Made by a program: the position numbers and the translations under genes. The notes under the pieces are model-generated. The model was not told the origin of the DNA. It ran no database searches and saw only the letters and a program-made list of their open reading frames with translations. Shown here in pieces: positions 46,104-57,994 of a stretch of 64,000 nt of DNA. The DNA is taken from assembly GCA_947652605.1 (NCBI GenBank), contig OX393577.1, positions 52,662,108 to 52,726,107 on the forward strand. Reading direction: 5' to 3'. The DNA is from Elmis aenea (taxonomy: Eukaryota > Arthropoda > Insecta > Coleoptera > Elmidae). How positions within the stretch are numbered: the first letter of the stretch is position 1; each line of letters begins with the position of its first letter.

Positions 46104-46798
46104 GAACATGCAATTAATTGACTTTAAAAAAACTTCTTCAAACAAGTATCTAGCCTTGAAAATACATGTGTTACATATTTTGTGTTTGTTGCAGATATTG
46201 CTTCAACAGATTATTTTAACTTCTAAACGCGTGACATAATTTCATGGACAGAAGAGGCAACAAATGTCGTTTATCTAACGTGCTTGTTGAGAATATACCT
46301 ATTCAGAAGGCGACGGACACAAAGTTGAACTAAAACCTGCTAAGGGTAAGATATTTAACAAACTAATTAAAGCAAGTCGTGCATAACTACTAATTTTAGC
46401 AAGGATTAATTTTAATTATTAAATGTAATCCTTTCAACTTGTGTTTAGATATTAGTTCAACGAAGTGCGTGCAACTACATAGCAAAAGAAATTATGAAAC
46501 ATTTGTACAGATTGTTTGGTAACGATCTGACATAAATCCAGTAAAATATGTTTAAAACTTTCAAAATAAATAAATATTGTTTTTTAAGTTTTGCGTAGAA
46601 ATAGGTATTTAAGATGATTATATACCACTGGTATTTTATAAAAAAGTAAATATGAGATTTAGCCAATAATTCGCTAGGTATAAGCACGACACCGGTTTTC
46701 TGGCAACTGATGGTTCGGCACATCCTTTAGTTCAAATAAAATTACGAGAGGGAATTTGAAATTTTCGCGGCATCAGACTAGTTAAATGGGCGTCATGT
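46104..46798. other. No recognisable feature
   Basis: AT-rich spacer. Confidence 0.5.
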
Positions 46799-46806
46799 GT
46801 ATAGAG

Positions 46807-47121
46807 CAGGGGTCGGGGAACTTTTTTATCTATTGCCCCAAAATATATTTTTTACACCGACGTTACCCCCCCTTTATTTGATAGGAAGAATATCATAGAT
46901 TATTTAAATGCAGAGGGTTTTTTTGAATTTATTTATACGGAGAATATTTATAAATATAAAAAGTATAAAATAAATGTTATAAAATAAATTAATATCCTCA
47001 TAATGAAACAAAAAGATTTTTTTTTTATATAATTTTATTTATGGCTATTGAGTCCTCATTACCTCCGAGAATTTCATTTTTACCCCACTTGGGGTAATTT
47101 ACCCCGGTTCGCCGACCTCTG
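46807..47121. mobile_element. hAT MITE, 315 bp
   Basis: CAGGGGTCGGGGAAC at 46807 and GTTCGCCGACCTCTG ending at 47121 are inverted repeats. The 8-bp target GTATAGAG is exact (46799-46806 and 47122-47129). Subterminal parts have GCCCC, ACCCC and GGGGTAA boxes. Confidence 0.9.
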
Positions 47122-47129
47122 GTATAGAG

Positions 47130-50100
47130 CGCTTTTTTATATTATTTACTTAGTATTACACTTGGTGGTGTAACACAATTTTGTAAAATTCTTAACTTAA
47201 TTTACATAAATTTAGCTCTAGCTACAGCTTTATGGTTGGTCCAGCAAGGCTTTGGAACCAAAAACACCAGAAAATCTGTGTTGTTCCTGTATTAAAAGAA
47301 ACAACACTGTAGTATTAAAATTTCTCATAAATTTTGGTTTTTCAAAACAAAACCTTGGAAATTGTTGTTTAACAGTCATGATCTTTTTTATTTTCCTAAT
47401 TTTCTACCCAAACATGAGAGTTTACAGTGTGTCTTAAATTTGAGTTTCCATGTAGATACATCGTTAACACTTAACTAATAAAAGTTGTATATTTCATAAT
47501 GCAACATAACATAAGCATTGTGAAAGAAGATAAGTGAGATAAAATTAAACTTAATTATTTTATATTTCAAACATTGTTTTATCATCCTCTTCTAAATATA
47601 ATTTTTGAACATTATTGTCTTAGATCTATGACTGACTACTGTGTAGCTTAAGTAATGAAATCAAAATTAATCGTACTCGCATTACAATGATGATAAAAAA
47701 TAAACTTGCGTTCTGCGATTAGACGTCTGACAATTTCTAGGATAGAATTAATGGGTTCAAAAGTATCAAGAACAACTACGAAGTTGGGAACTTAAGGGAA
47801 TCCCTTTAGGCGATCGCATTACAGACGACTAAAATATACTGCGGGCGAACTTTTGTTCAATTTCGATTTCTCTGAACATATGGAGCCTATTATCTAACAA
47901 ATGTGACCTATCCACTTGGAAACTAAGTGCTAACAAGAAAACTCTCCAAGATAAAAAAACCTGGCGGAACCACAAGTTGTGCATTCAAACAATAAATTGC
48001 AAGTGTACAAAAGTTACACTAAAATTTTTTTGGGCCATTTAACCAACTTCGTATCTCTTACCATTTATGCAACAAGTAGCAAAGGCATACCCTCTTAATT
48101 TCTTATAATAAATGCCAAACCTCTATTTCTTAAAGTAAAGAAGTCATAGAGGTGTTAGATTCCTACTGAAACACCCAGCGTATGCCACACTTAACTTTGA
48201 TAAATTTTAATACAAAATAATAAAGGTTACAAATTTTTGCCGACTTTAAAACCATAGCAAGCAAGACTTTTAAAAATATGCCGCCCCTGTTGAAGTTCCG
48301 CTCTTAAACAAGCCATGTCAGTCACATTTATAATTACAGTGACATTTCTTCCTTACAAAGTTCGATACAAGCAAAATTTACAGGTTTTAAATAATAATTA
48401 CAGCATTCATGTCATTACATAAAGGCTAATATTTTTTAGACCATAACAATTCTTTAAAATTTGACAAGTTTATTCAGTTTCAAACTCGATTTTATGAGCT
48501 TAAATTTGACGAATCCAAAGTACGCAGCTAAAGAAATCCTAAATGAAATTGCCCTTGTTCAGTTGTTGACAACTTTTAATATGATTATTAAAAGTTGTTA
48601 ACCTATTTAATTTGCATATTTTGCTACTTGATTTCTTTAAATCTTACTACAAATAATTTTCTTTACAAAAATAAATATAAAAATTTGGGTTAGCGCAACA
48701 TGAAAGAATTCGAGTTTGTGTAGATACATACATTCGTGACTTAGCTTCATCCGTTTGAAACAATGTCGAACTCTTACTTGAATTCAATAAATATATAATG
48801 AATTTGGGAATTTCTGAATGTCCGGTATAATTGGACTTTTGGGCGAAGTAAAACAAGATTAGGAGGAGTAAGATGTTGGTGCAAGTAGAAGTTACTTGTG
48901 ACGTGAAACATTTGATAGTATCTCCTGCCTGAGTATCATTAGGGAATTATAAGATATCTTTTAATTTAAGTAATTTTCCTATGCCTTTTGTAGCTGTTTT
49001 AATTTTATTTAAAGAAAATTGATTAGTTATTATAATATGAGCCTTAATACTTTTGTGTCCTAAAGCTTAAAATTCATTGATTCCTGTTTTTAGATATTCC
49101 GTGAAAATCAAAACACGGTGAGAAAAATTATTGAGAATGTACAACTTATTGCCTGTAATACCTCACTACCAATAATGAAGTATTATGATTTAATAGTATA
49201 TTACATAACAAGAGTTTTAAGAAGCATATTACGCACGAGTGCGTAATTACTTTACAACTCGAGTTTTGTCCTATACTTTTTCTTCGACCACATAAAATAT
49301 TTGATTTTATCGGCTTTTTGTATTGTAATAGAAACTATTAGAAGTATTTAGATTAATTAGAAGATTATGGTTACTCTGTTTTCATTCTTAACTAACAATT
49401 TGATTAGCCTGTTCATTAATCAAATTTTAAAATGTTGGTTCTGCAAATAGTATTTGTTTGTAATTCACAAAACCGTGTAAATAAATTTGGCTGTTTACAT
49501 AATCCATGAAAACACACAAACACATGTAAAGTAATTATTCTCACCATCGAAGCGTGACTTAACGAGCAATGTAAGCTTTTAACACAGGGTTTTACCACTC
49601 AAGTAATTTATCTGGTTAACAAATATATTCCTTGGAGTATTACGAAAGTTAATTGAGCGAAATTATCGGTCTGAAAAATTAATGTCAAAATCCCCTGAGC
49701 ACAAAAGTGTCCGTTTATATTTGTTCGCTCACATTGGATAGCGAGAGAGTAATCGATCACGATTTTTTATTTTATTTTACAAGAAAAATTTTCCAACGTT
49801 TTATTGGATAATAAAAAAAGTTCAATTACTTTAGAGTAAATATTAAACAAACTGTTCATGACCGAATTTAATTTAAAAGAAATTGTTAAATAAATACATG
49901 AGTTTAATTTGCATATGTTAGTTTGTTTGGTATAAAAAAAAGTTGAACGGGTTTTATTTTCACATGTAAATTTAAGCTACTCCTTTATCCTAAGAAAATA
50001 CTTGTTGCCTTAACAAAAGCAAACATTTTTAACAAACTTTAAAACCAAAAATATTACTAAAAACATATTCGTGATAATAGTAGTTCTTATAAAAGTTATT

Positions 50101-50530
50101 ATTATAACTAAAAATTTTATTATAAAATAACATAAATATTTATTACTGTATTTAATTTAAATTTCTTTGTGCAATGGTTGATAATAACATGTGAAAAATG
50201 AATTATGTCAACCGGTTTAATGCAGTAAGATTAACTGCAAAAAAGCTCAGGTCATGCAAGTACGCAATTAATAACTTAAACAATCTCGAAAAAAATAAAT
50301 TTAACTTGAAACGTTTAACTACTGGTGAAGTATAGTTTAACGTTTAAATTTATTGTTGCGGAGTATTTCGTTAGAAAAATAAAATAAAAGAAGCGTTTAA
50401 AAGCACCAGCAAATGGGTAAAACATCGAAATTGATAAACAAACCCAGTTATAAATCAACCAAATGCATACCTTTGTTATTGCGAACAAACATGCAAACCG
50501 TATATTAAATGGCAAATACTGATACGATTT
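47130..50530. other. Long stretch without a recognised gene
   Basis: AT-rich DNA. At about 48030-48080, GGCCATTTAACCAACTTCGT followed by ATCTCTTACC matches, inverted, the sequence just inside the CAGGGTG end at 63711 and a piece at 54285-54320, so a fragment of that mariner-type family lies here. No other feature was recognised. Confidence 0.45.
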
Positions 50531-50533
50531 ACA

Positions 50534-50820
50534 ATGGCCGAGGACGAACGTACATACACCAATCTGAATCGCGAAATGGGTCGTAAATTATTTTTACAAT
50601 TAATAATAAATTATACAGTGCACTTGACATAAACATCAACCGAAAAAAATAATAACTGTAGGTTCTGTATTAGTTATTTAAAATAGCTACAGCACTAGAG
50701 CAGTCGATAAACGACTTTTGCGAAGGTGAAGAAGATGTAAGATCATCAACACCAGATGCGCTCCTATCTGTTGCTCAAGGACTTAATCTAGGTGACGAAT
50801 GGTTTTGGACCTGTTCCTAA
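50534..50820 (+). CDS. Candidate two-exon small gene (weak)
   Basis: Exon 1, 50534-50582, reads MAEDERTYTNLNREMG plus one base. A GT donor at 50583 and an AG acceptor at 50685-50686 give a 104-base intron that keeps frame. Exon 2, 50687-50820, reads ALEQSINDFCEGEEDVRSST then PDALLSVAQGLNLGDEWFWT and ends CS-stop. The product would have 60 residues, acidic, without signal peptide or membrane segment. Exon 2 is clearly richer in GC than its surroundings and is not part of a recognised element. I do not know the protein. It could also be the last exons of a longer gene, or chance, because frames of this length are common here. Confidence 0.35.
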
Positions 50821-51784
50821 GATACTTCTACAAACCTTTTTTTTGTATTATTTGTCATGATAAACTTTATTTTCTTAATTTTTCACCAAACATAACATTA
50901 AGTAAGTCAGTATCGATATTTTAATAATCTTGAACATTAGGTACATATAAATCGTTTAGCAAAGAACTGTGTTTTTTTGTTATGTAAAAACTGGAAATAA
51001 ACACCCTGTGTATTAAATTAACATTTTAACTAGCCAGAAATCACTATGACACTATTGTCGAACAAATGTTCGAAGGTATTTGTTCTGACACTGCCAAGTT
51101 GAGAAATATGAATATTTTTTTAGAGTTCTGTTCCTGTCAATATTTTCATTTAAAAAATTACTCAAAAAGTATTAATTTTAGGTGCAAAAGATTTTACATT
51201 TTTGAAACAAAATTTAATTAACATCTAAAAACTACAAAATATACAGGGTGTTCTATGTAAAGGAACAAAGTAACGTATTGGTGCGCAAAAAGAAAACACT
51301 GTGTATAGTTGATGACTACAAAAAACTTTTATTCGAAACTATGTTAAATTTTATCTAATAACAGAGCTATGGAATTATTTTTTTAATTAAAAGATCCATT
51401 ATCACGATCATAAACAGTCATAATTCTAGTTTTTCGATCGTTTGTCGCCTTCTTGCGCTTTGAACAGGCTTCACCGCGAAGTATACATTGCACTAGATTT
51501 TCTACTTGCTGATGTTCTTTCTAAAATTTTTCGATCATTCTGTAGACGCTAATGTGTGCTCGTCCAACAACATTTTTCCATTTTCCATGCCAAGCTTCCA
51601 TGTTATTACTAGTAGGTAGATTATGAGCCTAACATTAACCCTCTTTTCTTATATTTAACATTATTAACTCTTTAAGGAAGAAAACATCAAACAATGTTTT
51701 CATAATAAATAATTTATTTAGGTATTATATCGAACATTATCAAATTCATCTTAGTTTTCCGGGATTCTGGGATGTAGGGAAAGT
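50821..51784. other. No firm feature; isolated Tc1-type ends
   Basis: CACCCTG ends at 51008 (outward pair member) and TA-CAGGGTG starts at 51244. A GC-moderate patch at about 51430-51600 has no recognisable frame. Confidence 0.4.
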
Positions 51785-51905
51785 TGATTTCGGAAGTTTA
51801 TCTGTCGGGAAGCTGGTTTCGGGAAGTTTGACTGTCGGGAACTGAGTCTGTTAGGAAGTTGACCGTCGGGAAGTTGGCCGTCGGGAAGTTGGCTGTCGGC
51901 AATTT
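51785..51905. repeat. GTCGGGAAGTTGGC minisatellite
   Basis: Degenerate units GTCGGGAAGTTGGC, GTTTCGGGAAGTTTGACT and similar are repeated about seven times with period 15-18. The translated repeats on both strands (for example TANFP units) follow from the array and are not a gene. Confidence 0.75.
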
Positions 51906-51944
51906 GTCTGGCACCCGGCTAAATTCATTCTCCTTTTGTGTTAA

Positions 51945-52669
51945 CACGTTAAGCGCCATTTGTATACATATAGATACAAATAATTTTGGCCCGATGGGCC
52001 ACCTGTATCCATTTGGATACAACAGCCTACATTTAGATTCGGCTGCCTGTATTCTTAAACATTCATGTATTACATATAACTACACCAGAAAAGGTTTAAG
52101 GATGGCCCGGTGGACCAGAAAACCTTGATGGCCAGCGATTTTTTTTACCCACATTGATATTTAAAAAAAAAGTTTTATGATACAAATTTATTCATACGAA
52201 ATCAAATTTACAACTTATAATTGTCAAAAATAAAAGCACATAAATGATTTAAACATGAAACTATATAATTGAGCTCTTCTTCATAAGACATGTCATGTAA
52301 AGATGAACACTTTATTTTTGGAAATCTTTTACCGTTAGGGGTAATTAATTCTGTAACTATTTAATTATTTGTTTACCTGTTACCATCGGATTATAATAGT
52401 TAGTAAGTAGGTAGTAACGTGCAAGTTTTTACGAGTATATACATACTTGTATTCGATAAGATACAGTGGTGAAACACTATTTTCTTCCCCATGGGCCGCC
52501 TGTATCCAAATGGATACAAATCAATTTTTGTTTAAAAACGGGTTAAAATGTTATTATTTTGTTGAGATTTTTTTTTGTATTACTTAAGGGCAACTGAGAA
52601 ACATTAATTTAAAAAAAAAAATTGGTGGCTAGAAAAACCTACTTTTTTAACATGGTGGCGCTTAACGTG
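51945..52669. mobile_element. piggyBac-like MITE with TTAA target
   Basis: The element is bordered by TTAA on both sides (51941-51944 and 52670-52673). Its ends CACGTTAAGCGCCAT and ATGGTGGCGCTTAACGTG are inverted repeats. Subterminal parts carry direct repeats of ATGGGCC..CCTGTATCCA plus TTGGATACAA (about 51993 and 52492). TTAA duplications are diagnostic of piggyBac-type integration. No transposase is present in the 725 bp. Confidence 0.8.
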
Positions 52670-52673
52670 TTAA

Positions 52674-54150
52674 CTCACAGTTTTACACCGCCGATGGGCG
52701 TTTTTAACCTCGGTCTTTTCAAAAACAACGTTTTTTCAAATAAAACAATATAAGCGATTCTAAATTAATTATTAGACGACGCTCCAGTAAACGTTCGTCG
52801 AAAAGTTGTAACTAAGGAGTGAACATACTTTTGACGGTATGTGAAAGAATGGTTTGATTAATTTAATTTTAAATGAACCGCAAATTCTAGGTAATTTTTT
52901 AGTACAAAAAAAAACTATTAGCAAAAGTAATACATTTTGTTTGTGGCACAATAACTAATACATAACGGTATTTTTACTGCAGATGAGAGTTAAAATCAAA
53001 GCCATCAATTTATGTTAAAATTGATCATTTAAGTTTTAAACCATGTATCAAAAGCCTGCAAAATTAGTTTTCTCTCTGCAAAATAGTTTATAGAAACGTT
53101 TTACGCTGCAATGCAATGTTCCGTCTTTTAATTAAAAATTGATTGGAAGATTCACTACAAATATTTTCCACTCGTTATTCTGTTTTCTACCTTAAAATTC
53201 AATCACTGAAAACTAACAGAATTAAAAATTAACGTTTTTGTGGCTGTGTACTTTGTGTGATCTGTACTTAATTGCTTTTGCTTGTTTTGTATTCCTTTCT
53301 GTAATCTGTCCTAGGCTTTTGCCTTTGTTATTACGACAAAGTTGGGATTCTTTATACCTTTCGAGCTACCTGAAACGCCTACATATCTTCGGGAGATAGC
53401 TTCGCAGAATGTTCTTCATATCCCTGCTTGACAGGAAGAGTTCACAGGATTCTAATATTGTTAACTCAACTGTTTATACTTTAAGTTACTCCAGATATTA
53501 GTTCTTTGAGAATGTTCGCTTTGAGGTTCATGTTTGTTCAATTTAATTTCGCAGTTTCACAGAATTTATAATTTGATACTTAGAGATTATTGGTATATCG
53601 TTGCAGAGAGCTCACGCTTGAAATGGATTTTTAGAATGTGAGGGGCTGATGGAAATAATTAACCGGCATCAGTTTTCACATCACCTCTCTTAAGAAGATA
53701 AAACACAGAATGTCTATAAAAGACTGTAGTAGTGAACTACTTTTACATTGTCTCTCGCTGTATTTAGGTGTGATAGGCAGTTGATGGTGGCGAAACATTA
53801 ATTTCTGTATATTTTTACACCGTATTTGTATATTGATTAAATAATAGGCCATGGCTTTATACAAAATAGTATTTCTACGATTTTTAAAAATATATAGTTT
53901 TATATATTTGTTGCAGAAAATAAGCGAGATATATGTAGCTGATTTTGTTAACATTATATTACCAAAAATTGCCATGATTTTGTAAAGTGATATTTGCCAT
54001 TAAAAAATCAACTAAACGTCATTTCCAAGTAAATTCTGCAAAAGCTGTAACGTTGTTACCACTTACAATGTTGACTTCTCACATATTAAATTGTCGAAGT
54101 ATACAAATAATAACCATGTTTACAATAGCAATAAATATACGAAACTATAA
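52674..54150. other. No recognisable feature
   Basis: AT-rich DNA with a GC-moderate patch at about 53310-53450 that could not be assigned. Confidence 0.45.
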
Positions 54151-54151
54151 A

Positions 54152-54616
54152 CAGGATGTCTTACAAGGTACGCGTTCGCAAATTTCTGCATAAATCGAAT
54201 GTTTAGGATCTAAATAAAATGTTTTTAGCAAAAACAATATTTTTATTTGTCCCTTCAAATACTCTTAAATCATAGATCATTTTGACTCATTTAACCAACC
54301 CTGTGTCTCTTACCGTTTATGAGATGTACATGCTGTTCACTAGGGTTGGGCGATATGGAAAATTCGATATTGAATATCGATATCGAAATTATATCGATAA
54401 CCGATATTTCGATATATCGATATCAAAATTATATCGATATATCGATATCAAAATTATACCGATATTTATCGATATATCGCCCACCCCTACTGTTCACCAT
54501 AACTGAGACACTCTGTATATGAAGAGACACAATTTTTTTTTTCTAAAAACTCAATTTAAGTCCTAAACATTCGACTTTGAAAAAATAAGCGAAGACATAC
54601 CTTGTGGGACACCCTG
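54152..54616. mobile_element. Tc1/mariner-type MITE, split by a hAT MITE
   Basis: CAGGATGTCTTACAAGGTAC at 54152 is the inverse of the right end, which inverted reads CAGGGTGTCCCACAAGGTAT and ends at 54616 before TA. Shared blocks continue (TCGAATGTTTAGGA). Without the inserted hAT MITE and its duplication the element is about 308 bp. Confidence 0.75.
54341..54489. mobile_element. hAT MITE with ATATCGAT repeats, nested
   Basis: TAGGGTTGGGCGATAT and ATATCGCCCACCCCTA are inverted ends. The 8-bp target CTGTTCAC is exact (54333-54340 and 54490-54497). The interior is a run of ATATCGATATCAAAATT units. Open frames across it come from the repeat. Confidence 0.9.
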
Positions 54617-54860
54617 TATTTTTGAAAAAACTTCATATCTTTAATGTCAGTGTCTTAAAAAAAAATGTTTTTCAAACTGGGCATAAAAATGTTTATAAAA
54701 ATCTAATTGACATTTCTATTTTTATAAATAAAGAAACTAAAGAGTATTTTCAAAAACGATGAAATTTAATTTTTCGCCTGTAGTTCTAAATGGATAGTGA
54801 TATAACTAAAACAAAATGGATAACAGATTTTCTCTTAACATTCGGATTTGGTCCATCCTG
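54617..54860 (-). mobile_element. 5' end fragment related to 41850-42037
   Basis: On the minus strand it starts CAGGATGGACCAAATCCGAA at 54860 and continues with sequence shared with 41850-42037. It ends where the MITE at 54616 starts, the same arrangement as at 42038. Confidence 0.6.
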
Positions 54861-56040
54861 CATCCAGGATTATTCTATTTATAGTTCATTCACAAACTTA
54901 AAATTACAAACTACACAAATTCGATTCTTGAATGAAATATTTTTGTAGCTGTTTTTTTTACGATAAAATTGCACGAAAATAATTTTGCTAGTAAAACGTT
55001 CTCATGAATTGAGTGCTGATAATAATAATTAATGATTATGGAATTTTATTGAAGAATTTAGATATTTTTAATAAGTATTTAATAATGGTGGTAATAAATA
55101 AAGATGCAAAACATGTTTAATTTTCACTTAACAACATCGTAGTTCTTTAAAGCATAAAAGTTTTACCACTTTTTAATTTTTTTAATAAAAACAGGTCATC
55201 CCATTGAAAGAAGTTCATCCACTTATAATTTAATATGGGTGGTATTTAATTAAAATTAATCCAACTTCTTTGAAGAAGATTTCGAAGTGCAGAAACACCT
55301 TTGCAGGATTTACTTTTAAAACACGTTGTACGAAACGAATAATTTTACAAATAGCCAACGGCAGTTATTATTTAATGCCTTGACGAAGCGATTGTGAATA
55401 ACGAAGCGTCCCAGTTTATTTACTGACGTTATATCAAATTTATATCAGATATGAAATCATTACATTCCTGCTTGGGCTATTAAGCTGATTAAATATCTTC
55501 CATTTATGAAATAAATTTCAAATATACCCCGACATAATCATTGCCATTACTCGAGTAACTTACACAAACGCTAATGAAAGCAATCTACCTGCGTTTTGTA
55601 CAATTTCTTTGAATTTACGAACTTCAAGGAGGTACGATGTTTATTAAACCTACGAGTACTTTTTATTTATATTGCAAAAAAAACGACAAATTTCGCTTAT
55701 TTAATTAAACGAAATCAAGGATGCATCAAGTGTAAATATCCGCCAAAGGGAAATTTATTATCAAAGTGTACGTAAATATCTCGCACGCGTGTTTGATTTC
55801 AAATATTATTTTGTGAAAACGATTTGTAAATTTTGAACTTTTATTACTACAGAAATAAACACCATCGTATTTAAAAATAGATGAAAACTTACGACGTCAT
55901 ATTTAACCTTTCAGATAGTTAGCGTTACAGTATTTCAATGACTTTCATGTGAGCTCAATTTGCTTGACACGCCATTGCTTTGAAAATTACAATAGTGAAT
56001 TGTCTCAAACGTGATTATTATTATTTTAACGGAATATAAA
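54861..56040. other. No recognisable feature
   Basis: AT-rich DNA; nothing called. Confidence 0.5.
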
Positions 56041-56042
56041 TA

Positions 56043-57280
56043 TTAGGTAGGAGCAAAAGTATTTTCGTTTTTTAACATGATATTTATTTTTAATATTCTT
56101 AACAAACTAAATTAAATCAAAAATCAAAATATAGTCCATTGTATTGAATGGTCTTAATCCATTTTTTTGCCAGGTTTTCCATTCCCCTCCGGTACCATTC
56201 TTGGGACTTAGAGTCGAAGAACTCGCGACACCCTTCTTCTACTTCCTGAACATTAGCAAAGTCCCGCCCAGTCAAGAAATGCGCCATTGACCGGAACATG
56301 TGGTAATCCGATGGTGCTAGGTCGGGACTGTATGCAGGGTGTGGTAGCACTTCTATTCCATCAAGATCCTCCAGTTTCCGGAGGGTCATTTGGGCCGTAT
56401 GCGGTCTAGCGTTGTCTTGCTGTAACAGCACTCGTCGTCGGTTGACCAAAGCAAGGTATTTTCGTTGTAAGGATGCGTACACTTGATCAAGCTGCTCGCA
56501 GTAGAGTTCCGCGTTGATCGCTCGACCATCAGGAACCAACTCAAAGTGAATCACTCCTTCGTAATTCCACCAGACGCAAAGCATAACCTTGGTTTCGAAT
56601 CTTCCGCGCTTTACCACAGGTTCTCCACGTTGGCCTCTACTTAACCACTGGTTTGATCTACTGGGATTACGAGGGTAGATCCACTTTTCGTCGCAGGTCA
56701 CAATCCGGCGAAAGAACCGATGGTCTTGAGGGTTGCTGAGTAGTTCTCTACATACACTGACCCGACGTTCTGCTTGCTCTGGTGACAAATCATGGGGTAT
56801 TTCTCTACAGCGTTTTTTGGATTTACCTAGCTTATGTAGGTGGCGACCTATAGTCCATCGCGAAGGCCCAAGTTCGTGCGATAAATTTGTAGTAGTTGTT
56901 GCTGGCGATTCCTCGACGGCTTGAAGTAGGGCCCCCTGGTCTACCATGGAGGGCCGCCCAGAACGAGCTTGTTTTTGAAGGCTGGTATTTTGTGCAGTAC
57001 GATTTGAGATAGTATCCTGACCTTCCACATCACGTATAGTTCGTGCGGCATCAGCGGCGCTTCGCCCCAATTTCCAGTAGTGACGTAAAATTACAAGAAC
57101 TTCAACATTTGTTTCAGACATTTAAAGAACTTTTAACCACAAGCAATTAAACTAACTGACACAAAAACTAAACTAGAAGATGCGCTTTTTAATTTGACAT
57201 ATAACTTGTCAATTTTTTATCAATTGTTTAGTATCCAAGATGACTAGAAAAAAAACGAAAATACTTTTGCTCCTACCTAA
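56043..57280 (-). mobile_element. Young-looking mariner, 1238 bp
   Basis: The ends TTAGGTAGGAGCAAAAGTAT (56043) and its inverse (57280) are identical over about 31 bp, through CGTTTTTT. TA flanks both sides (56041-56042 and 57281-57282). The size and single minus-strand gene are those of a complete mariner. Identical terminal repeats and an open transposase suggest recent insertion. Confidence 0.95.
56117..57121 (-). CDS. Mariner transposase, open frame, 334 residues
   Basis: A cut-and-paste transposase acting on the element's own terminal repeats. All three catalytic Asp are present: VTCDEKWI (about residue 144), LLQQDNARPHTA and YSPDLAPSDYHMF. I count 35 residues between the second and third Asp, where mariners usually have 34. 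The N-terminus MSETNVEVLVILRHYWKLGR begins the first helix-turn-helix. After SNRTAQN the sequence jumps to TSLQKQARSGRPS; mariners have about nine more residues there (a WF..F..GD motif), so an in-frame deletion of about 27 bases is likely. That explains 334 instead of about 345 residues. The linker and second helix-turn-helix (WTIGRHLHKLGK) are present. No stop or frameshift. Binding or activity may be reduced by the deletion. Confidence 0.92.
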   Translation of the reverse strand: MSETNVEVLVILRHYWKLGRSAADAARTIRDVEGQDTISNRTAQNTSLQKQARSGRPSMVDQGALLQAVEESPATTTTNLSHELGPSRWTIGRHLHKLGKSKKRCREIPHDLSPEQAERRVSVCRELLSNPQDHRFFRRIVTCDEKWIYPRNPSRSNQWLSRGQRGEPVVKRGRFETKVMLCVWWNYEGVIHFELVPDGRAINAELYCEQLDQVYASLQRKYLALVNRRRVLLQQDNARPHTAQMTLRKLEDLDGIEVLPHPAYSPDLAPSDYHMFRSMAHFLTGRDFANVQEVEEGCREFFDSKSQEWYRRGMENLAKKWIKTIQYNGLYFDF

Positions 57281-57282
57281 TA

Positions 57283-57639
57283 CTAAAGAAGATTCATTGG
57301 TTAGAATAAGATTTCCTAGAGAACTCCGGTCCATTTTAACCTATTTTATATTTCACGGGAAATACTCACTGTCACGGGATATTTAAAAAATTTATTTTCG
57401 TCTATTTTGTGTTCAGATCTTTGTAATATTATTATACCCTATCAGAATTGGCGCATTCGAACTGCTGAAAGCAATTAAGCATGAGAGGTAAGCCGATACA
57501 CGAATTGCAGAAATTACTTATTTATACCTTTACTGGAATTTCGTATTCAGGTACCTAAGCGGTCAGAAATGGTTGGGTATTCCTAAATATTCACCACTTA
57601 AATTAAAAGAAATTTTAAAAAAATATTTGTCAATAACAT
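57283..57639. other. No recognisable feature
   Basis: AT-rich spacer. Confidence 0.5.
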
Positions 57640-57994
57640 GTACTGTAGGTTTTACGAGAAAAACTAAAGAATAAAAAAATTCTAAATAGAGCAAGATTTC
57701 AAAGCAAAATTTTCTAATTGCAAAATTTCAACCCACCAAAAAGTTCTGATAAAAAAACAACAGGGGTTTCACTTTTCAGCCCCCTGTGAAGGTGGGAGAT
57801 GATTGAAAATATTACTAAGAGAAACCTTTTAATAAGTATAAATTATCTACCAAATATCATTTTTCTACATTAATTTATTCAAATTTTAGGGGGATGTAAC
57901 TCCGAAAGAAAAAAAAATTATATGAAAGACCCCCCTTAATTTTCGATAAGGAATCACCATCCGAAGTTTTTCGCAATACTTAAGAAACACCCTG
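57640..57994 (-). mobile_element. Tc1/mariner-type 5' end fragment, pair of 35048
   Basis: On the minus strand it starts CAGGGTGTTTCTTAAGTATT at 57994, next to TA, and follows 35048-35400 for about 350 bp. No opposite end was found. Confidence 0.65.

Noticed and set aside
54282..54522. Overlapping plus-strand frames rich in Ile, Tyr and Arg
   Set aside because: They cross the ATATCGAT repeats of a hAT MITE.
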